From assembly GCF_018304765.1 (NCBI RefSeq), contig NZ_CP072642.1, positions 231,501 through 295,500 of the forward strand: DNA of 64,000 nucleotides, read 5' to 3'. Under the pieces are notes generated by a model. That model ran no database searches. It worked only from the letters and a program-made list of their open reading frames with translations, and was not told where the DNA came from. Within the stretch, counting starts at the first letter, position 1. The number at the start of each line of letters is the position of its first letter. Both the position numbers and the translations under genes were made by a program. This document shows positions 53,830-63,236 of this stretch, one piece after another. The stretch is from Chloracidobacterium sp. N. GTDB taxonomy: Bacteria; Acidobacteriota; Blastocatellia; Chloracidobacteriales; Chloracidobacteriaceae.

Positions 53830-56034
53830 TCAAAGCCGGAAGTTATATGACAGCTTGAAAAAGAACGTCCGGGCCTGGCGAAAAAGTCCCGGCGTCCGGC
53901 GTCCGGCGATAGGGTCAAAGCCGTTGAACAGCAAGTCGTTATAGCCCACAAAGACCGCTGTGTTGGGGTATGGGTTATAGGCATAGAGCACGCTCAGCCC
54001 AAAGCGACGGGCGGCGCTGTCGTAGTCAAACAGCCCGCGAAAGGATGTGTTCTGGGTGAACTGGTACGTTGTGCGCAGGCGAAAGATATTTTGATCGAAG
54101 AAGGGACTCCTGGTGCGCTGGTCGCGCAGGCGGCTTTTCAGATAGAGCAGTTCCAGGTTGAGTCGTTCATTGGGGCGAAAGGTGATGGTTTCACGCAGGT
54201 CGAGACGCCGACCAACCGTGGTGTTGGAGGGGTCAAGGTTGAGTCCGGTTCCAAAACTCAGGTTGCCCGAAAATGTCAGACGCTTGAAGCGCGTAACCGA
54301 GTGTCGTAGTTGCACTGCCCGGTGTGAAAGAACCCTGCCGGCAAAGCCATCGCGGTTGAACTCATAGCCCGCATAGAAAAAAATACCCCGGCGCAGTGTC
54401 ACATCAATACCAGGCTTGACGTTCTGGAGTTCGGGGAATCCCGTGCTGGTTTGTGAGCGATAAGCCTGGACGAACGGCCAGATTTCGGCATACCACTTTC
54501 TGTCATCAACCGGACGAAAGGCATAACCCACTTCAGCAAATGTTCCCTGGTAGCCGGTTCGATCCACGAACCCGGCATCGTTGCGATACGTGGGGTCCAC
54601 CTGCTGGTGATCGGCAAAAATGCGCCAGTTGCGCCCGAATAAGCTGTAGTTGACTGTAAATGATTTGCCGCGTTGTGTCAGTCCGTCGGGCGTGGTGGTT
54701 TGGGTTTGCGTGAACTGCCCCCGAAGCGTGGTATCTGAGCGCACACGGACGCGCGTATCCACCGCTGCCGCCTGGTTGGTTGTGCCGGCCCAGTGCGTCC
54801 TGGTGAAAAAGCCGCCGATGGCCGAGTCCCGCCAGAAGTCCCGCTGGTAGCGTCCAACGAGGAACAGGGCATTGGCGCCGGCTCCAGTCTGTCCGGGAGC
54901 CACCCGCTTGCCGGGCGCACGGTCGCTGGCCGCCAGAAAGGCAAAGGTATTCCGGCCAACTTTGCCTGTCAGCTTGGCACCCCAGTCTGGATCAACGATG
55001 GTCCGACTGTTGAACGGCGAAAGCCCGTTGTACTGTTCGTTTACGGCCAGACTCCGAAAGAATTCCTGTCCTTCCAGAAAGAAGGGCCGACGTTCCGGGA
55101 AAAAGAGTATGAAGCGCTGGTTGACATTGACCTGCGGCGTATCAGCTTCAACCTGTGAAAAATCGGGATTGGCCGTCGCGGTGAGGGTGATGTTGGGTGT
55201 GATGGAGAAAGCGACGGTAAGCCCGGCCTCGGCCTTGCGGAAGGTGGCCACCCGTCCGTCAGGGCGTCGTTCGTCGTTGAGCGAGCCGATGACGATAGGA
55301 ACGACATCAAGTGTGCGACTGATCCGCAGGTCGTCAAACCCCCGGAGTTCGCCACTTTGAACCAGAAGGTTCGATACCTGGCGTGACACGGGCTGCCATG
55401 ACGTGCGCTCGGCTTTGCGGGCAATCCACCGCTGGAGATGCAGTCCCCACACCGCATCCTTACCAGCCCGAAAACGCAGGGTTTTGAATGGAATCGCGAT
55501 CTCGACCACATAGCCATTGGCGGTGACGCGCCCCTTTGACCTGAAGATGCCGTCCCAAGTGTTGTCAACGTCTCCTTCCTGGTTGATAAAGCCGTCGGAT
55601 TGAATGCCCAGCGGGTTGAAGCTCAACCGGTATGCCCGCACGTGGTCATTGTAGGTGTCAAGCATCACGATGACATAATCATCATCGTCAATGTCGTCCC
55701 GTCGGGTCACGCGCGCGCGAATGGACTGCGAATCCGTGTCGTGCGCCTGGAAGGCCAGGTACAGGTGTTGATCATCACGTGCCAGCCAGGCTTCTGTTTT
55801 TTCTGAAGCCGGGGCGTTGTCGCCCGGTTCAACCTGGAATGGCAGTTCGACCTTGACGGCTACCTGCCATTCGTCCGGCTCAAGCCTGCCATCCACTACG
55901 GGCGGTGTGGCAAGGAGCGGCAACGTGAGTGCCGTGTCTCCCGCTGCGCTTGCCCGTCCTGTGCCGGTCGCCACCAGAAGCCAGGTCAGCAGGCAGGTGA
56001 GTAATCCCACAGCGGTACGGAACGGCATCCTCAT
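53830..56034 (-). CDS. CBM9/DUF5916 outer-membrane protein
   Basis: A 734-residue protein with a signal peptide (AVGLLTCLLTWLLVATGTGRASA), a CBM9-like beta-sandwich at about 40-215 (VDGRLEPDEWQVA, YLAFQAHDTDSQSIRARVTRR), and a long C-terminal DUF5916 region. That region has alternating beta-strands and ends in FFFKLSYNFRL, a terminal phenylalanine/leucine strand typical of outer-membrane barrels. It contains FFPERRPFFLEGQEFF, a family signature. The function is unknown, possibly binding or uptake of carbohydrate or peptide fragments. A dyad stands about 50 nt before the start codon. Confidence 0.9.
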   Translation of the reverse strand: MRMPFRTAVGLLTCLLTWLLVATGTGRASAAGDTALTLPLLATPPVVDGRLEPDEWQVAVKVELPFQVEPGDNAPASEKTEAWLARDDQHLYLAFQAHDTDSQSIRARVTRRDDIDDDDYVIVMLDTYNDHVRAYRLSFNPLGIQSDGFINQEGDVDNTWDGIFRSKGRVTANGYVVEIAIPFKTLRFRAGKDAVWGLHLQRWIARKAERTSWQPVSRQVSNLLVQSGELRGFDDLRISRTLDVVPIVIGSLNDERRPDGRVATFRKAEAGLTVAFSITPNITLTATANPDFSQVEADTPQVNVNQRFILFFPERRPFFLEGQEFFRSLAVNEQYNGLSPFNSRTIVDPDWGAKLTGKVGRNTFAFLAASDRAPGKRVAPGQTGAGANALFLVGRYQRDFWRDSAIGGFFTRTHWAGTTNQAAAVDTRVRVRSDTTLRGQFTQTQTTTPDGLTQRGKSFTVNYSLFGRNWRIFADHQQVDPTYRNDAGFVDRTGYQGTFAEVGYAFRPVDDRKWYAEIWPFVQAYRSQTSTGFPELQNVKPGIDVTLRRGIFFYAGYEFNRDGFAGRVLSHRAVQLRHSVTRFKRLTFSGNLSFGTGLNLDPSNTTVGRRLDLRETITFRPNERLNLELLYLKSRLRDQRTRSPFFDQNIFRLRTTYQFTQNTSFRGLFDYDSAARRFGLSVLYAYNPYPNTAVFVGYNDLLFNGFDPIAGRRTPGLFRQARTFFFKLSYNFRL

Positions 56035-56080
56035 GGGTTTCGGCTGGAAGCTTGCAACGGATTCGGTCTGTACCGCTATT

Positions 56081-56106
56081 CGCAGATAGGATAAATCTTA
56101 TCTGCG
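56081..56106. promoter_or_regulatory. Dyad upstream of the DUF5916 gene
   Basis: CGCAGATA (56081-56088), a 10-bp spacer and TATCTGCG (56099-56106) form a perfect inverted repeat with 8-bp arms. The AT-rich centre suits a two-fold operator. The position, 47-72 nt upstream of the ATG, fits control of the outer-membrane protein gene. Confidence 0.55.
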
Positions 56107-56214
56107 CTGCTTCAGAGCCTATGCCCGAGTGAAACCGGCTGTCAAGTCCGCTGCGGAGAACAGTCTGCTGTATTTGGCAGGAACCAGCTTAGGTGATTGT
56201 GGCATTCGCTGTGG

Positions 56215-57870
56215 TCATAACCCCGTGACACTACCTCGTCGTAGCCCATAAGCCAGCAGGCCACAGCCGACGGCGCCGGCCGTGAGCGTGCCGAACAGCC
56301 ACCAGCGCAGCGGAATCGGTTGCCGTTCGCGGGGTTGGCGGGGCATCCAGATGGGCCACGGGCGGCCGACGTAAAACACCTCAAAGTTGAGCGCCCACAG
56401 CGGGCCATCGTCCGCCCACTCAGGTGACAGCCCAAAGATGCAATAGGTGTTGGTGTCGTCGTAGGGGCCGGGCCGAAACCAGCAGGCTTTGTCCCGTGCC
56501 GACGGGTTGACCGGATCGAGCAGTTCCGCCGGCCGCGCCAGCAGCGCACTTTCCCGGAAATAAAAGCCCGGGTCCGTTGCCCAGAAGTGCGGCGGCAGAC
56601 AGCGTTCCAGAAAGAACCGCTGGTGGTCGAGGCTCAATCCCAGCGCCTGCACCCCCAGCCCGACGGCGACGATGACCACCGCCCCCCAGCGCATCAGGGT
56701 ATTTGAGGGCAAAAAGGCAAAGGTCAGTGACCACAGCGGCAGGATGGGCAGCAGATACCGCGGCCCCCAGCACCAGTCGCCACCATAAAACGAGATGCAC
56801 CCGATGAAGCCGACGAGGACCACCGAGGCTGCCAGGGTCATCTGCGCCACCATAGGCGCGCGCGCCCGCAACCCGGCGTAGCCAAAGAACGCCAGCAAGA
56901 TCGGCGGGCTGTACCACAATACCCCTTTGCCGGGGCTGATGAGGATGCCCGGCACACCATAGAGCGGATTGCCCCAGAAGGAAGGATGTCCGGGAATGTC
57001 GAACTTGCCGGTGGCGAGAGGATGCCCGAAACGAAGCGTGTTATAGACCCCGAAGATCACCAGCCCAACGCCGCAGGCCAGACTGAAGGCTGCGATGCGT
57101 TGCAGTGAAGCGCGTCCGGCGTCCGTCTTCCAGAAGTCCGTCCAGAGGTGGGTCAGCCAGGGACGCATGTCGCCAGACCATGGAGGCCGGGTGATGTTCA
57201 CCCGCGAACACATCAGCGCCAGAAAGGGCCACAGCAGCACAAGGTGTTCGACAAAGTTGACCAGCCAGCCGGCGCACAGTCCCCCGGCAAGGGCATACCC
57301 GACCGACTGCCGCCGGGCGCTGCGGTAGGCGCACCAGGCAGCACACAGGACGAACAATGCCTGCTGGAGGTTGTCAAACGTCGTCGTGGCGCCAATAAAC
57401 GTCAATGTGGCAAAGGCATTGACCAGTGTCCACACCACGGCGCGACCGGGAGAAACGCCAAGGTCAAGCAGAAAGAAAAACAGCACTACGGCCAATCCCG
57501 CGCCAACAAGGGCGCAGGTGAGGGAAAACAGAAAACGCTGGCGTTCGCCTTTCCAGTCGTCGCCGATTTTGCCGAGGGCTACCAGTGGCACGCCCATTGC
57601 CGAAGCACCCAGACCATAGTGGCTATACAGCCGCTGGTCTTTTCCCCGAACGCCAATCCACTGGAGCGCCGGGTCGCGCAGGGTCGGTTGTCCGGCTTCC
57701 ACCAAGCTGCGCGCCACCTCGAAGCGGCACTGACCGTCAATGATGTCAATCCGGCCGGGACTCATCAGGACATAGACCGCCCCGACGAACAAAAACAGCC
57801 CGGCAGCCAGCCAATGCGCACAGGATTTCACAAAAAACAATCGTGGAGACGACAGGATTTGAGCTTGCAT
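56215..57870 (-). CDS. Multi-spanning membrane protein, GT-C glycosyltransferase-like
   Basis: A 551-residue integral membrane protein with about ten hydrophobic segments. The first periplasmic loop, FEVARSLVEAGQPTLRDP followed by DQRLYSHYGLGASAMGVPL, resembles GT-C enzymes that use polyprenyl-phosphate sugars (Asp in an early loop: RIDIIDGQCRF). Later parts are helices (FLPSNTLMRWGAVVIVAVGLGVQ) and a C-terminal helix. ATG 57870 is preferred over 57903 because the latter leaves only a few bases to the divergent gene. No catalytic residue can be proven. Confidence 0.75.
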   Translation of the reverse strand: MQAQILSSPRLFFVKSCAHWLAAGLFLFVGAVYVLMSPGRIDIIDGQCRFEVARSLVEAGQPTLRDPALQWIGVRGKDQRLYSHYGLGASAMGVPLVALGKIGDDWKGERQRFLFSLTCALVGAGLAVVLFFFLLDLGVSPGRAVVWTLVNAFATLTFIGATTTFDNLQQALFVLCAAWCAYRSARRQSVGYALAGGLCAGWLVNFVEHLVLLWPFLALMCSRVNITRPPWSGDMRPWLTHLWTDFWKTDAGRASLQRIAAFSLACGVGLVIFGVYNTLRFGHPLATGKFDIPGHPSFWGNPLYGVPGILISPGKGVLWYSPPILLAFFGYAGLRARAPMVAQMTLAASVVLVGFIGCISFYGGDWCWGPRYLLPILPLWSLTFAFLPSNTLMRWGAVVIVAVGLGVQALGLSLDHQRFFLERCLPPHFWATDPGFYFRESALLARPAELLDPVNPSARDKACWFRPGPYDDTNTYCIFGLSPEWADDGPLWALNFEVFYVGRPWPIWMPRQPRERQPIPLRWWLFGTLTAGAVGCGLLAYGLRRGSVTGL

Positions 57871-57914
57871 TCGGGTTTTGGGCGCAAGTATATGCACACC
57901 CATGAGGTTTGCCC

Positions 57915-59468
57915 ATGCCTGCTTTCATACACTGTGGCCCCTCACTGTGGCCCCTGCCGCGCTGGGCCGTGGCCGGGGCTTGTGCGCTGGCCGTTGCGCT
58001 GCCTTTGTGGACAACACCGTTCCCACCAGTCACCGACCTGCCCCAGCACGTTGCCCAGGTGCGGCTGTGGTTTGAAACCCTGGCCGGAATGCCACACCCG
58101 GACGGAACGCGCTACATCATTCAGTGGTGGACGCCCTACAGCCTGACCTACTGGCTCATGGGCGGATTATGGCAGATGTTGCCGCCGGTGCGCGTCGGGC
58201 AGGCGATAGTGCTATTGCAGGCGCTCGCCTGGGTGTTTCTGGTGCACTGGCTGGCGGCCCGGCGGCAACGCTCGGCGGCTGCGGCGGCCCTGGCCACGAC
58301 CCTGTTTTTCAACCATACGCTGTACTGGGGATTTGTCAGCTTCATGACCGGTGGCCCCCTGTTTCTGCTGTGGGTTCACACAACGGCCCGGGACGCGCCC
58401 ATGACACGCCGCCGGCAACTGCTTCTTCTAGGCTTGGCAGCGTTGCTCTATGCCGCCCACGCCCTGTGGTTTGCCATGGCGCTGCTGTGGTTTGGGGTGA
58501 TGGCGTGGGGATTGCGACGCCCTTGGCGCACGGTGCTGCACAACGGCCTGTGGCTGCTGCCGCTCGCGGCGCTGGCGGCACTGATGTACAGCCGGATTGG
58601 CTACGCCACAACTCTCGTGGAGCATAAAACCCTGTGGCGCGTGCCGGTGGTCGGGCGGCTGTTCACCCCGTGGTTGCCGGAATCGGTCTATGGCGGCCTG
58701 AGCGGTCCCGTGGAGCCGCTGGCGCTGGCCGGGGTGGGGCTGTGGCTGGTTGCCGGATTGGTCCGGCATCGGCGCCAGTGGCGGTCCGCCAGCGATCCGG
58801 TCTGGCTGCTGGCTGGCGGGCTGTGCCTGGCCGCCGGGTTGCTGCTGCCTTACCAGTATCAGTACACCATTGAGTTTGCCGAACGCTGGATGCCAGCCGC
58901 CGTAACCTGTCTGCTGCTCGGCGCACCGGCTTTGGATGTACCACCGCCCGGCAGCGACACCCGTTCTGTTCCGGGTTGGCCGCGCGCCGTCGCCACAGCG
59001 GGCTGTGTCGTCTTCTGCGGCTGGACGGCGCTGGTCTGGCAGGCGTTTCAGCGCGACTACCTGCCCGGTCTGCCCGAAGCGCTGGCGGCGCTTCCGTCCC
59101 AACCGCGTGTCGTCGGGCTGGATTTCGTCAAGGAAATTCCGGGCTTCCAGCGGCGTCCGCTGATGCAGATGCCTGCCTATGCCCAGGTGCTGCACGGCGG
59201 CGCCTACAGCCTGTCCTTTGCCAAGTTTCCGCAGAGCTTCGTGCGCTATGAAACGGATGCCGTGGTGGGCTGGACGGATGGCCTTGAATGGTCACCCGAA
59301 CGCCTGACGGAGCGTGACCTGGGCTACTTTGATTTTGTGCTGGCCGTGGGCGACCGCTGGGCGCACGAGCGTTTGCAGACAAAGTTTCCCCGGCTTCAGC
59401 CCCTCACCGGCGACGACCGCACTCCCTGGCGGTTGTATCGCATCAGCGCCTGCGCCCATCACCAGTGA
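57915..59468 (+). CDS. Multi-spanning membrane protein of unknown function
   Basis: A 517-residue protein with about ten transmembrane helices (AVAGACALAVALPLW, LLQALAWVFLVHWLA, LLLGLAALLYAAHALWFAMALLW) and a C-terminal soluble part (about 400-517: SLSFAKFPQSFVRYETD). The loop TPFPPVTDLPQHVAQVRL after the first helix recalls GT-C-like membrane proteins but no key motif is certain. GAGG lies 7 nt before ATG 57915. It is divergent from the preceding membrane protein across about 44 nt, so the pair may share a control region. Confidence 0.75.
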   Translation: MPAFIHCGPSLWPLPRWAVAGACALAVALPLWTTPFPPVTDLPQHVAQVRLWFETLAGMPHPDGTRYIIQWWTPYSLTYWLMGGLWQMLPPVRVGQAIVLLQALAWVFLVHWLAARRQRSAAAAALATTLFFNHTLYWGFVSFMTGGPLFLLWVHTTARDAPMTRRRQLLLLGLAALLYAAHALWFAMALLWFGVMAWGLRRPWRTVLHNGLWLLPLAALAALMYSRIGYATTLVEHKTLWRVPVVGRLFTPWLPESVYGGLSGPVEPLALAGVGLWLVAGLVRHRRQWRSASDPVWLLAGGLCLAAGLLLPYQYQYTIEFAERWMPAAVTCLLLGAPALDVPPPGSDTRSVPGWPRAVATAGCVVFCGWTALVWQAFQRDYLPGLPEALAALPSQPRVVGLDFVKEIPGFQRRPLMQMPAYAQVLHGGAYSLSFAKFPQSFVRYETDAVVGWTDGLEWSPERLTERDLGYFDFVLAVGDRWAHERLQTKFPRLQPLTGDDRTPWRLYRISACAHHQ

Positions 59469-59501
59469 TGTTCCCCAGGCGCACCGGGGAACACGTGGGC
59501 G

Positions 59502-60359
59502 TTACTCGTACTGTTCCCGCCGCCCGCGCGGCGAAGGCTGGAAGCTTTCGGGATAGTTGGCACTCTCGATGAGGTTGAGTCCCGACAGGGCCGGCGCAGA
59601 TTCTTCCAGGATTTGCTTGGTGATTTCGATATTGGCGAGCAGTTCGTCGAAGTCCAGGTCCGTCGCGCCCGCCCCGTCCAAGGCCGTCATGGTCACGATA
59701 TGGTCGTTGATCAGACTGAAGCGGTTTTCAATCGCCTGAAGTTGGGCCTCGACCCGGCGGACACTGCGCTCAATCTCATCGAAGGTCTTGAGGCGGCGGC
59801 GGAGAACATCCAGGTTGTGTTCGAGCAGGGGGCGGGTGGCTGCATCGGCCGTGGTCATCTGGCGCTCAATCTGGATGATCTGGTTTTGAATGGCATTCCG
59901 GTTGACCGACCGCAGGTGGGTTTTGCGCCGCCGATAGACATCAAGCAGGTCAACGAACTGCTCCCACATCGTATCCAGGCACTGGATGGATTCCGGGAGT
60001 TTTTCGAGTTTGGTGAACTTGAGATAGTTTTCGTAGATTTTGCTTTTCTGGAAGCGCAGATACTCGACCATTTCACGGTCGCGCGGCTCGAAGGTGCGGA
60101 TGAGTTCTTCCCGCTGCCGCCGCCGAAGCATCTGCCGCTGCCGGGCCGCCCGGCGTTCGACAAGACGCCGGTAAGCATTCATCGCCGGGACGACCGTGAG
60201 ATAGGTCGCTTCCAGCGCCGCGCCCGCCACGAGGGGCATCCAGTCCTGGGTGTAGGCGGCCGCCGACAAAAACAACACCATCGTCCAGATGTTGTAGGGT
60301 TCGCCAGCGGCTTCCTTGACATAGTTGATTCGTGAGGTAGCAGAGGTCAAACCGCTCAT
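59502..60359 (-). CDS. Membrane protein with long coiled coil (hypothetical)
   Basis: A 285-residue protein. The chosen ATG at 60359 starts SGLTSATSRINYVKEAAGEPYN, followed by one or two hydrophobic helices (WTMVLFLSAAAYTQDW and PLVAGAALEATYLTVVP). Residues 65-235 are charged and heptad-like (RRLVERRAARQRQMLRRRQREEL, LLEHNLDVLRRRLKTFDEIE), so a long cytosolic coiled coil is expected. I recognise no family. It is divergent from the SpoIIE-like gene, and the two may act together; that is a guess from position. Confidence 0.72.
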   Translation of the reverse strand: MSGLTSATSRINYVKEAAGEPYNIWTMVLFLSAAAYTQDWMPLVAGAALEATYLTVVPAMNAYRRLVERRAARQRQMLRRRQREELIRTFEPRDREMVEYLRFQKSKIYENYLKFTKLEKLPESIQCLDTMWEQFVDLLDVYRRRKTHLRSVNRNAIQNQIIQIERQMTTADAATRPLLEHNLDVLRRRLKTFDEIERSVRRVEAQLQAIENRFSLINDHIVTMTALDGAGATDLDFDELLANIEITKQILEESAPALSGLNLIESANYPESFQPSPRGRREQYE

Positions 60360-60595
60360 GACACTTTGGACCTGGATGTGGCCAGTGTTTGCTCGTGGGA
60401 GCGTCAAAGTGTCGCACCATCGTTCTGGCATTTCAAGGCATTCTCACATTCCTGCGCGGGCCACATGGTGCCTGTGGGTGATGCCTTGCCGCCGCCGGCC
60501 GGTCTGGTTTGAAAACCCCGGGAGGCTTACATACAGTCGGCTTTCCCTTGTCCGAGCCACTTGCACACCCTGCTGATCCACCACGAGGCTTGTTC

Positions 60596-63070
60596 ATGGC
60601 TGCCCTGCTTTCTGCGCCCTCAAAATCAGCCACAATGCCGCCAACCGCCGTTGGGAAGGACCAGGCGTTGGTGTGGACGAGCTGGGCGACCCTGTTGGCG
60701 CTCGTGGTGTTTGCCCTGTGCAGTGGGCAGGTCTATGCGCCTCCCGTGGCGCGCCTGACAGAGCCGGAAGCACTGACCCGCGCCGAACGTCTGCTGGAGC
60801 GTCTGCGCCCAGCCGACCTCTCCGGTGTGCCGCTGGCGGCGTACCAGAGAGCCGGGCAGTGTCAACGGCATCCGGTTGATTTGGCCCGGTGGGAGTTTGC
60901 TTTTCTGGCGCCGGACAGGAGCCACCTGTACCGCCTGACGCTGAATGCCACCGGCGACTTCCGGTACTTCGCTGTTTATCGGCGTCGCCCGGCAGTGGAA
61001 GCCGCCGCCGCGTTCAATGAGGCTGCCGTACGTCAGCAGTCCGAAGTCTGGCGGGACTTTCTCAGAGCGGAAGCCGGAATCACCCCGGTGCCTGTGACCG
61101 AAGCGCCACCGCCCGTCCGGGAAAGTCCCTTTCCAGGTTCGGTCCGGGACATCCTGCGGCGTTGGAAAACCGATCATGCGCAGTGGGCCTTTGTGGAAGT
61201 CAGCTTCGACCAGCAGGGGCTTCAATCCCTGGGGGTGACACCGGCGGAGACACCACGCCCTACCGGAGGCAGCGTTTGGGGTGGTGTCCTTGTCATCGGG
61301 TTTCTCGCGCTGGTTTTCTGGCTTCCCTGGCTCCTGGTGTTTGTGCGTGGGATTGCCCGCCGTGAAATGGGATCGCTCACCACGCTCGTTACAAGCGGGG
61401 TCCTGGCGACGCTGCTGATGCTTTGGCTCACAACGCTTCTGGGGGTTACATTGGTCACACACTTTGCCTGGCTGAACCCGTCCATCTCGGAGGAGGGATT
61501 TGTTGTCCTGCTGTCAGATGCCGGCTATCGGTGGGTGATCTTTTTCATCACTTTGCTGGTGGCGGCGGGCGTGTCGCTGGGGGCGCTGGGTGTGGGGCTG
61601 GTTTCTCTGGCCGTGACGGAGTCTTACGACTGGAAGCGCCAGCGGCAGTTGCTGGGCGATGTGTATCGCCTGACGCGCCGGGGCGGCCTGACGCCCTTGC
61701 AAATGCTGCGGCTCAGTGTGGGGAGCGTCGCGCTGGCATCGTGGGTGCTGGCGCTGGAAACCGGCGTCCAGTGGATAACCGGGCAGCCTCTCCTTCCCTG
61801 GCATGAGTTTGCTGTCTGGTCGCAAAGTCTGGCTATCGGGCGGTGGCCGGGTTGGAAAATCATCGGCGAATGCCTGGCCGACGTATGGCTGATGACCATC
61901 TGGCTGCTGCCCCTGGTGGCCTTTGCCCGCGACCGCCTTCAGGATCGTTCCACGGGACTGGCGGTTGGAGTGCTGTTGGGCTTGATGGGTTTGCCCTTCG
62001 TCATCGGCGACTGGGCCATGGCCTTAGGCTATGCCCTGCTGGTCACGGGACTGGTCTGGGCGCTGCTGAACTATGGCTGGCTGGCCGTTGTGTTTGGCCA
62101 GCTTCTGGTAGGCGGGCTGTTTCCTCTGCTGTGGGGGCTGCGGTTTCCAAATGGTTTCGAGCCGGCGTTTCTGCTGGGTGGGATGCTCATCATCCTGCCG
62201 CTTGGGTTCCTCATCGGGTTTCGCCGGCCGGCGCGCCGCCTGCGAAAAGAGACTTTCGATCTCGCCCCTCGGTACATCCGCGATCGCCTCCGCCTCGAAC
62301 GCTGGCGCGAAGACCGCGAAGTGCGGTGGCTGATTCACTGCAACCTGCTGCCGCCCTCCGGTTTTCGGGATGAGCGGCAGCGCGTCCTTGCCGAGTACGC
62401 CCACCTGCCCGAACAGGGCCAGGAGTGGTTTATCGTGCTGCCGTTGGGTCCGGAGCGGATTGGCGTGGGGATTGGGGAAGTGAGCGGACAGGAACTCCAG
62501 GCTTCCCTGCTGGTGGCGATTGTACTGGCGGCCATCCGGTCCAAGGCGGCCCACTATGCAGACTGTCCAGCGCAGGTCATCGAGCGCCTCAATGACTTTT
62601 TATCCCCCCGCTTGCGGGCGATTGGTTCGCAGGTCCGGCTGCTGTACGGTATCGCCGATTTCCGCACGGGTGAGTTTATCTACTGTAATGCCGGCTATGT
62701 TGCGCCGGTGGTGCTGCGACCGCGTGCGGGGGAAAAGCCGTCGCCCTCCAGCCTGACGGGGGCGCGGAACAGTGCGCTGGACGGCCGCACGGACCTGCGG
62801 TTTACCGAAAATCGGGTGTGTCTCGAACGGGGGAGCCGGGTAGTGCTGATGAGTGACTGGCTGGCTGAAGTTCAGGGGCTGGAGTCTGATGCGCCCGACC
62901 TTGCCTCACGCTACGAAACCCTGTTGGCGTCTCTGGATGAACCGCCGGAGGGCAACCTGCCACGTGCCGTAATTGACTATGCGCGTGAGCGCCTTCAGCC
63001 ACCGCCCGGTGAATCGTTTGCCAAGTCCCCGGCTGAGACTGAAATCACCGTCGTCTGCCTCACCTTCTAA
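60596..63070 (+). CDS. Polytopic membrane protein with SpoIIE/PP2C-like C-terminal domain
   Basis: An 824-residue protein. After an N-terminal helix (TLLALVVFALCSG) comes a soluble region to about 220, then about eight helices (for example LAFWLPWLLVF-type segments between 225 and 540). The C-terminal domain (about 580-824) has the fold pattern of SpoIIE phosphatases: EEWFIVLPL-like strand, GIGEVSGQE (626-632), FIYCNAGYVAPVVL and VVLMSDWLAEVQGL (about 752-760). The usual metal residues GDVSGKG and TDGVTEA are changed to GEVSGQE and SDWLAEV. It could be a variant phosphatase or a pseudoenzyme that binds a partner switch. GAGG stands 7 nt before ATG 60596. Confidence 0.8.
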   Translation: MAALLSAPSKSATMPPTAVGKDQALVWTSWATLLALVVFALCSGQVYAPPVARLTEPEALTRAERLLERLRPADLSGVPLAAYQRAGQCQRHPVDLARWEFAFLAPDRSHLYRLTLNATGDFRYFAVYRRRPAVEAAAAFNEAAVRQQSEVWRDFLRAEAGITPVPVTEAPPPVRESPFPGSVRDILRRWKTDHAQWAFVEVSFDQQGLQSLGVTPAETPRPTGGSVWGGVLVIGFLALVFWLPWLLVFVRGIARREMGSLTTLVTSGVLATLLMLWLTTLLGVTLVTHFAWLNPSISEEGFVVLLSDAGYRWVIFFITLLVAAGVSLGALGVGLVSLAVTESYDWKRQRQLLGDVYRLTRRGGLTPLQMLRLSVGSVALASWVLALETGVQWITGQPLLPWHEFAVWSQSLAIGRWPGWKIIGECLADVWLMTIWLLPLVAFARDRLQDRSTGLAVGVLLGLMGLPFVIGDWAMALGYALLVTGLVWALLNYGWLAVVFGQLLVGGLFPLLWGLRFPNGFEPAFLLGGMLIILPLGFLIGFRRPARRLRKETFDLAPRYIRDRLRLERWREDREVRWLIHCNLLPPSGFRDERQRVLAEYAHLPEQGQEWFIVLPLGPERIGVGIGEVSGQELQASLLVAIVLAAIRSKAAHYADCPAQVIERLNDFLSPRLRAIGSQVRLLYGIADFRTGEFIYCNAGYVAPVVLRPRAGEKPSPSSLTGARNSALDGRTDLRFTENRVCLERGSRVVLMSDWLAEVQGLESDAPDLASRYETLLASLDEPPEGNLPRAVIDYARERLQPPPGESFAKSPAETEITVVCLTF

Positions 63071-63236
63071 GCCTGGGGAAGGCATCCGCCGGGTCACCGG
63101 CCGTGTGATTCGGCAGCGGCGCGCTGTCTGCTCTTGCCGTGGGTACGCCAAACAAGTACCTTGCGTGGCCGGGCATGTGGCTTGTCTGGTGTGGCCGTGG
63201 CCCGTGATTGCACCCCTTCCCGGAGATGTTGCCGCA

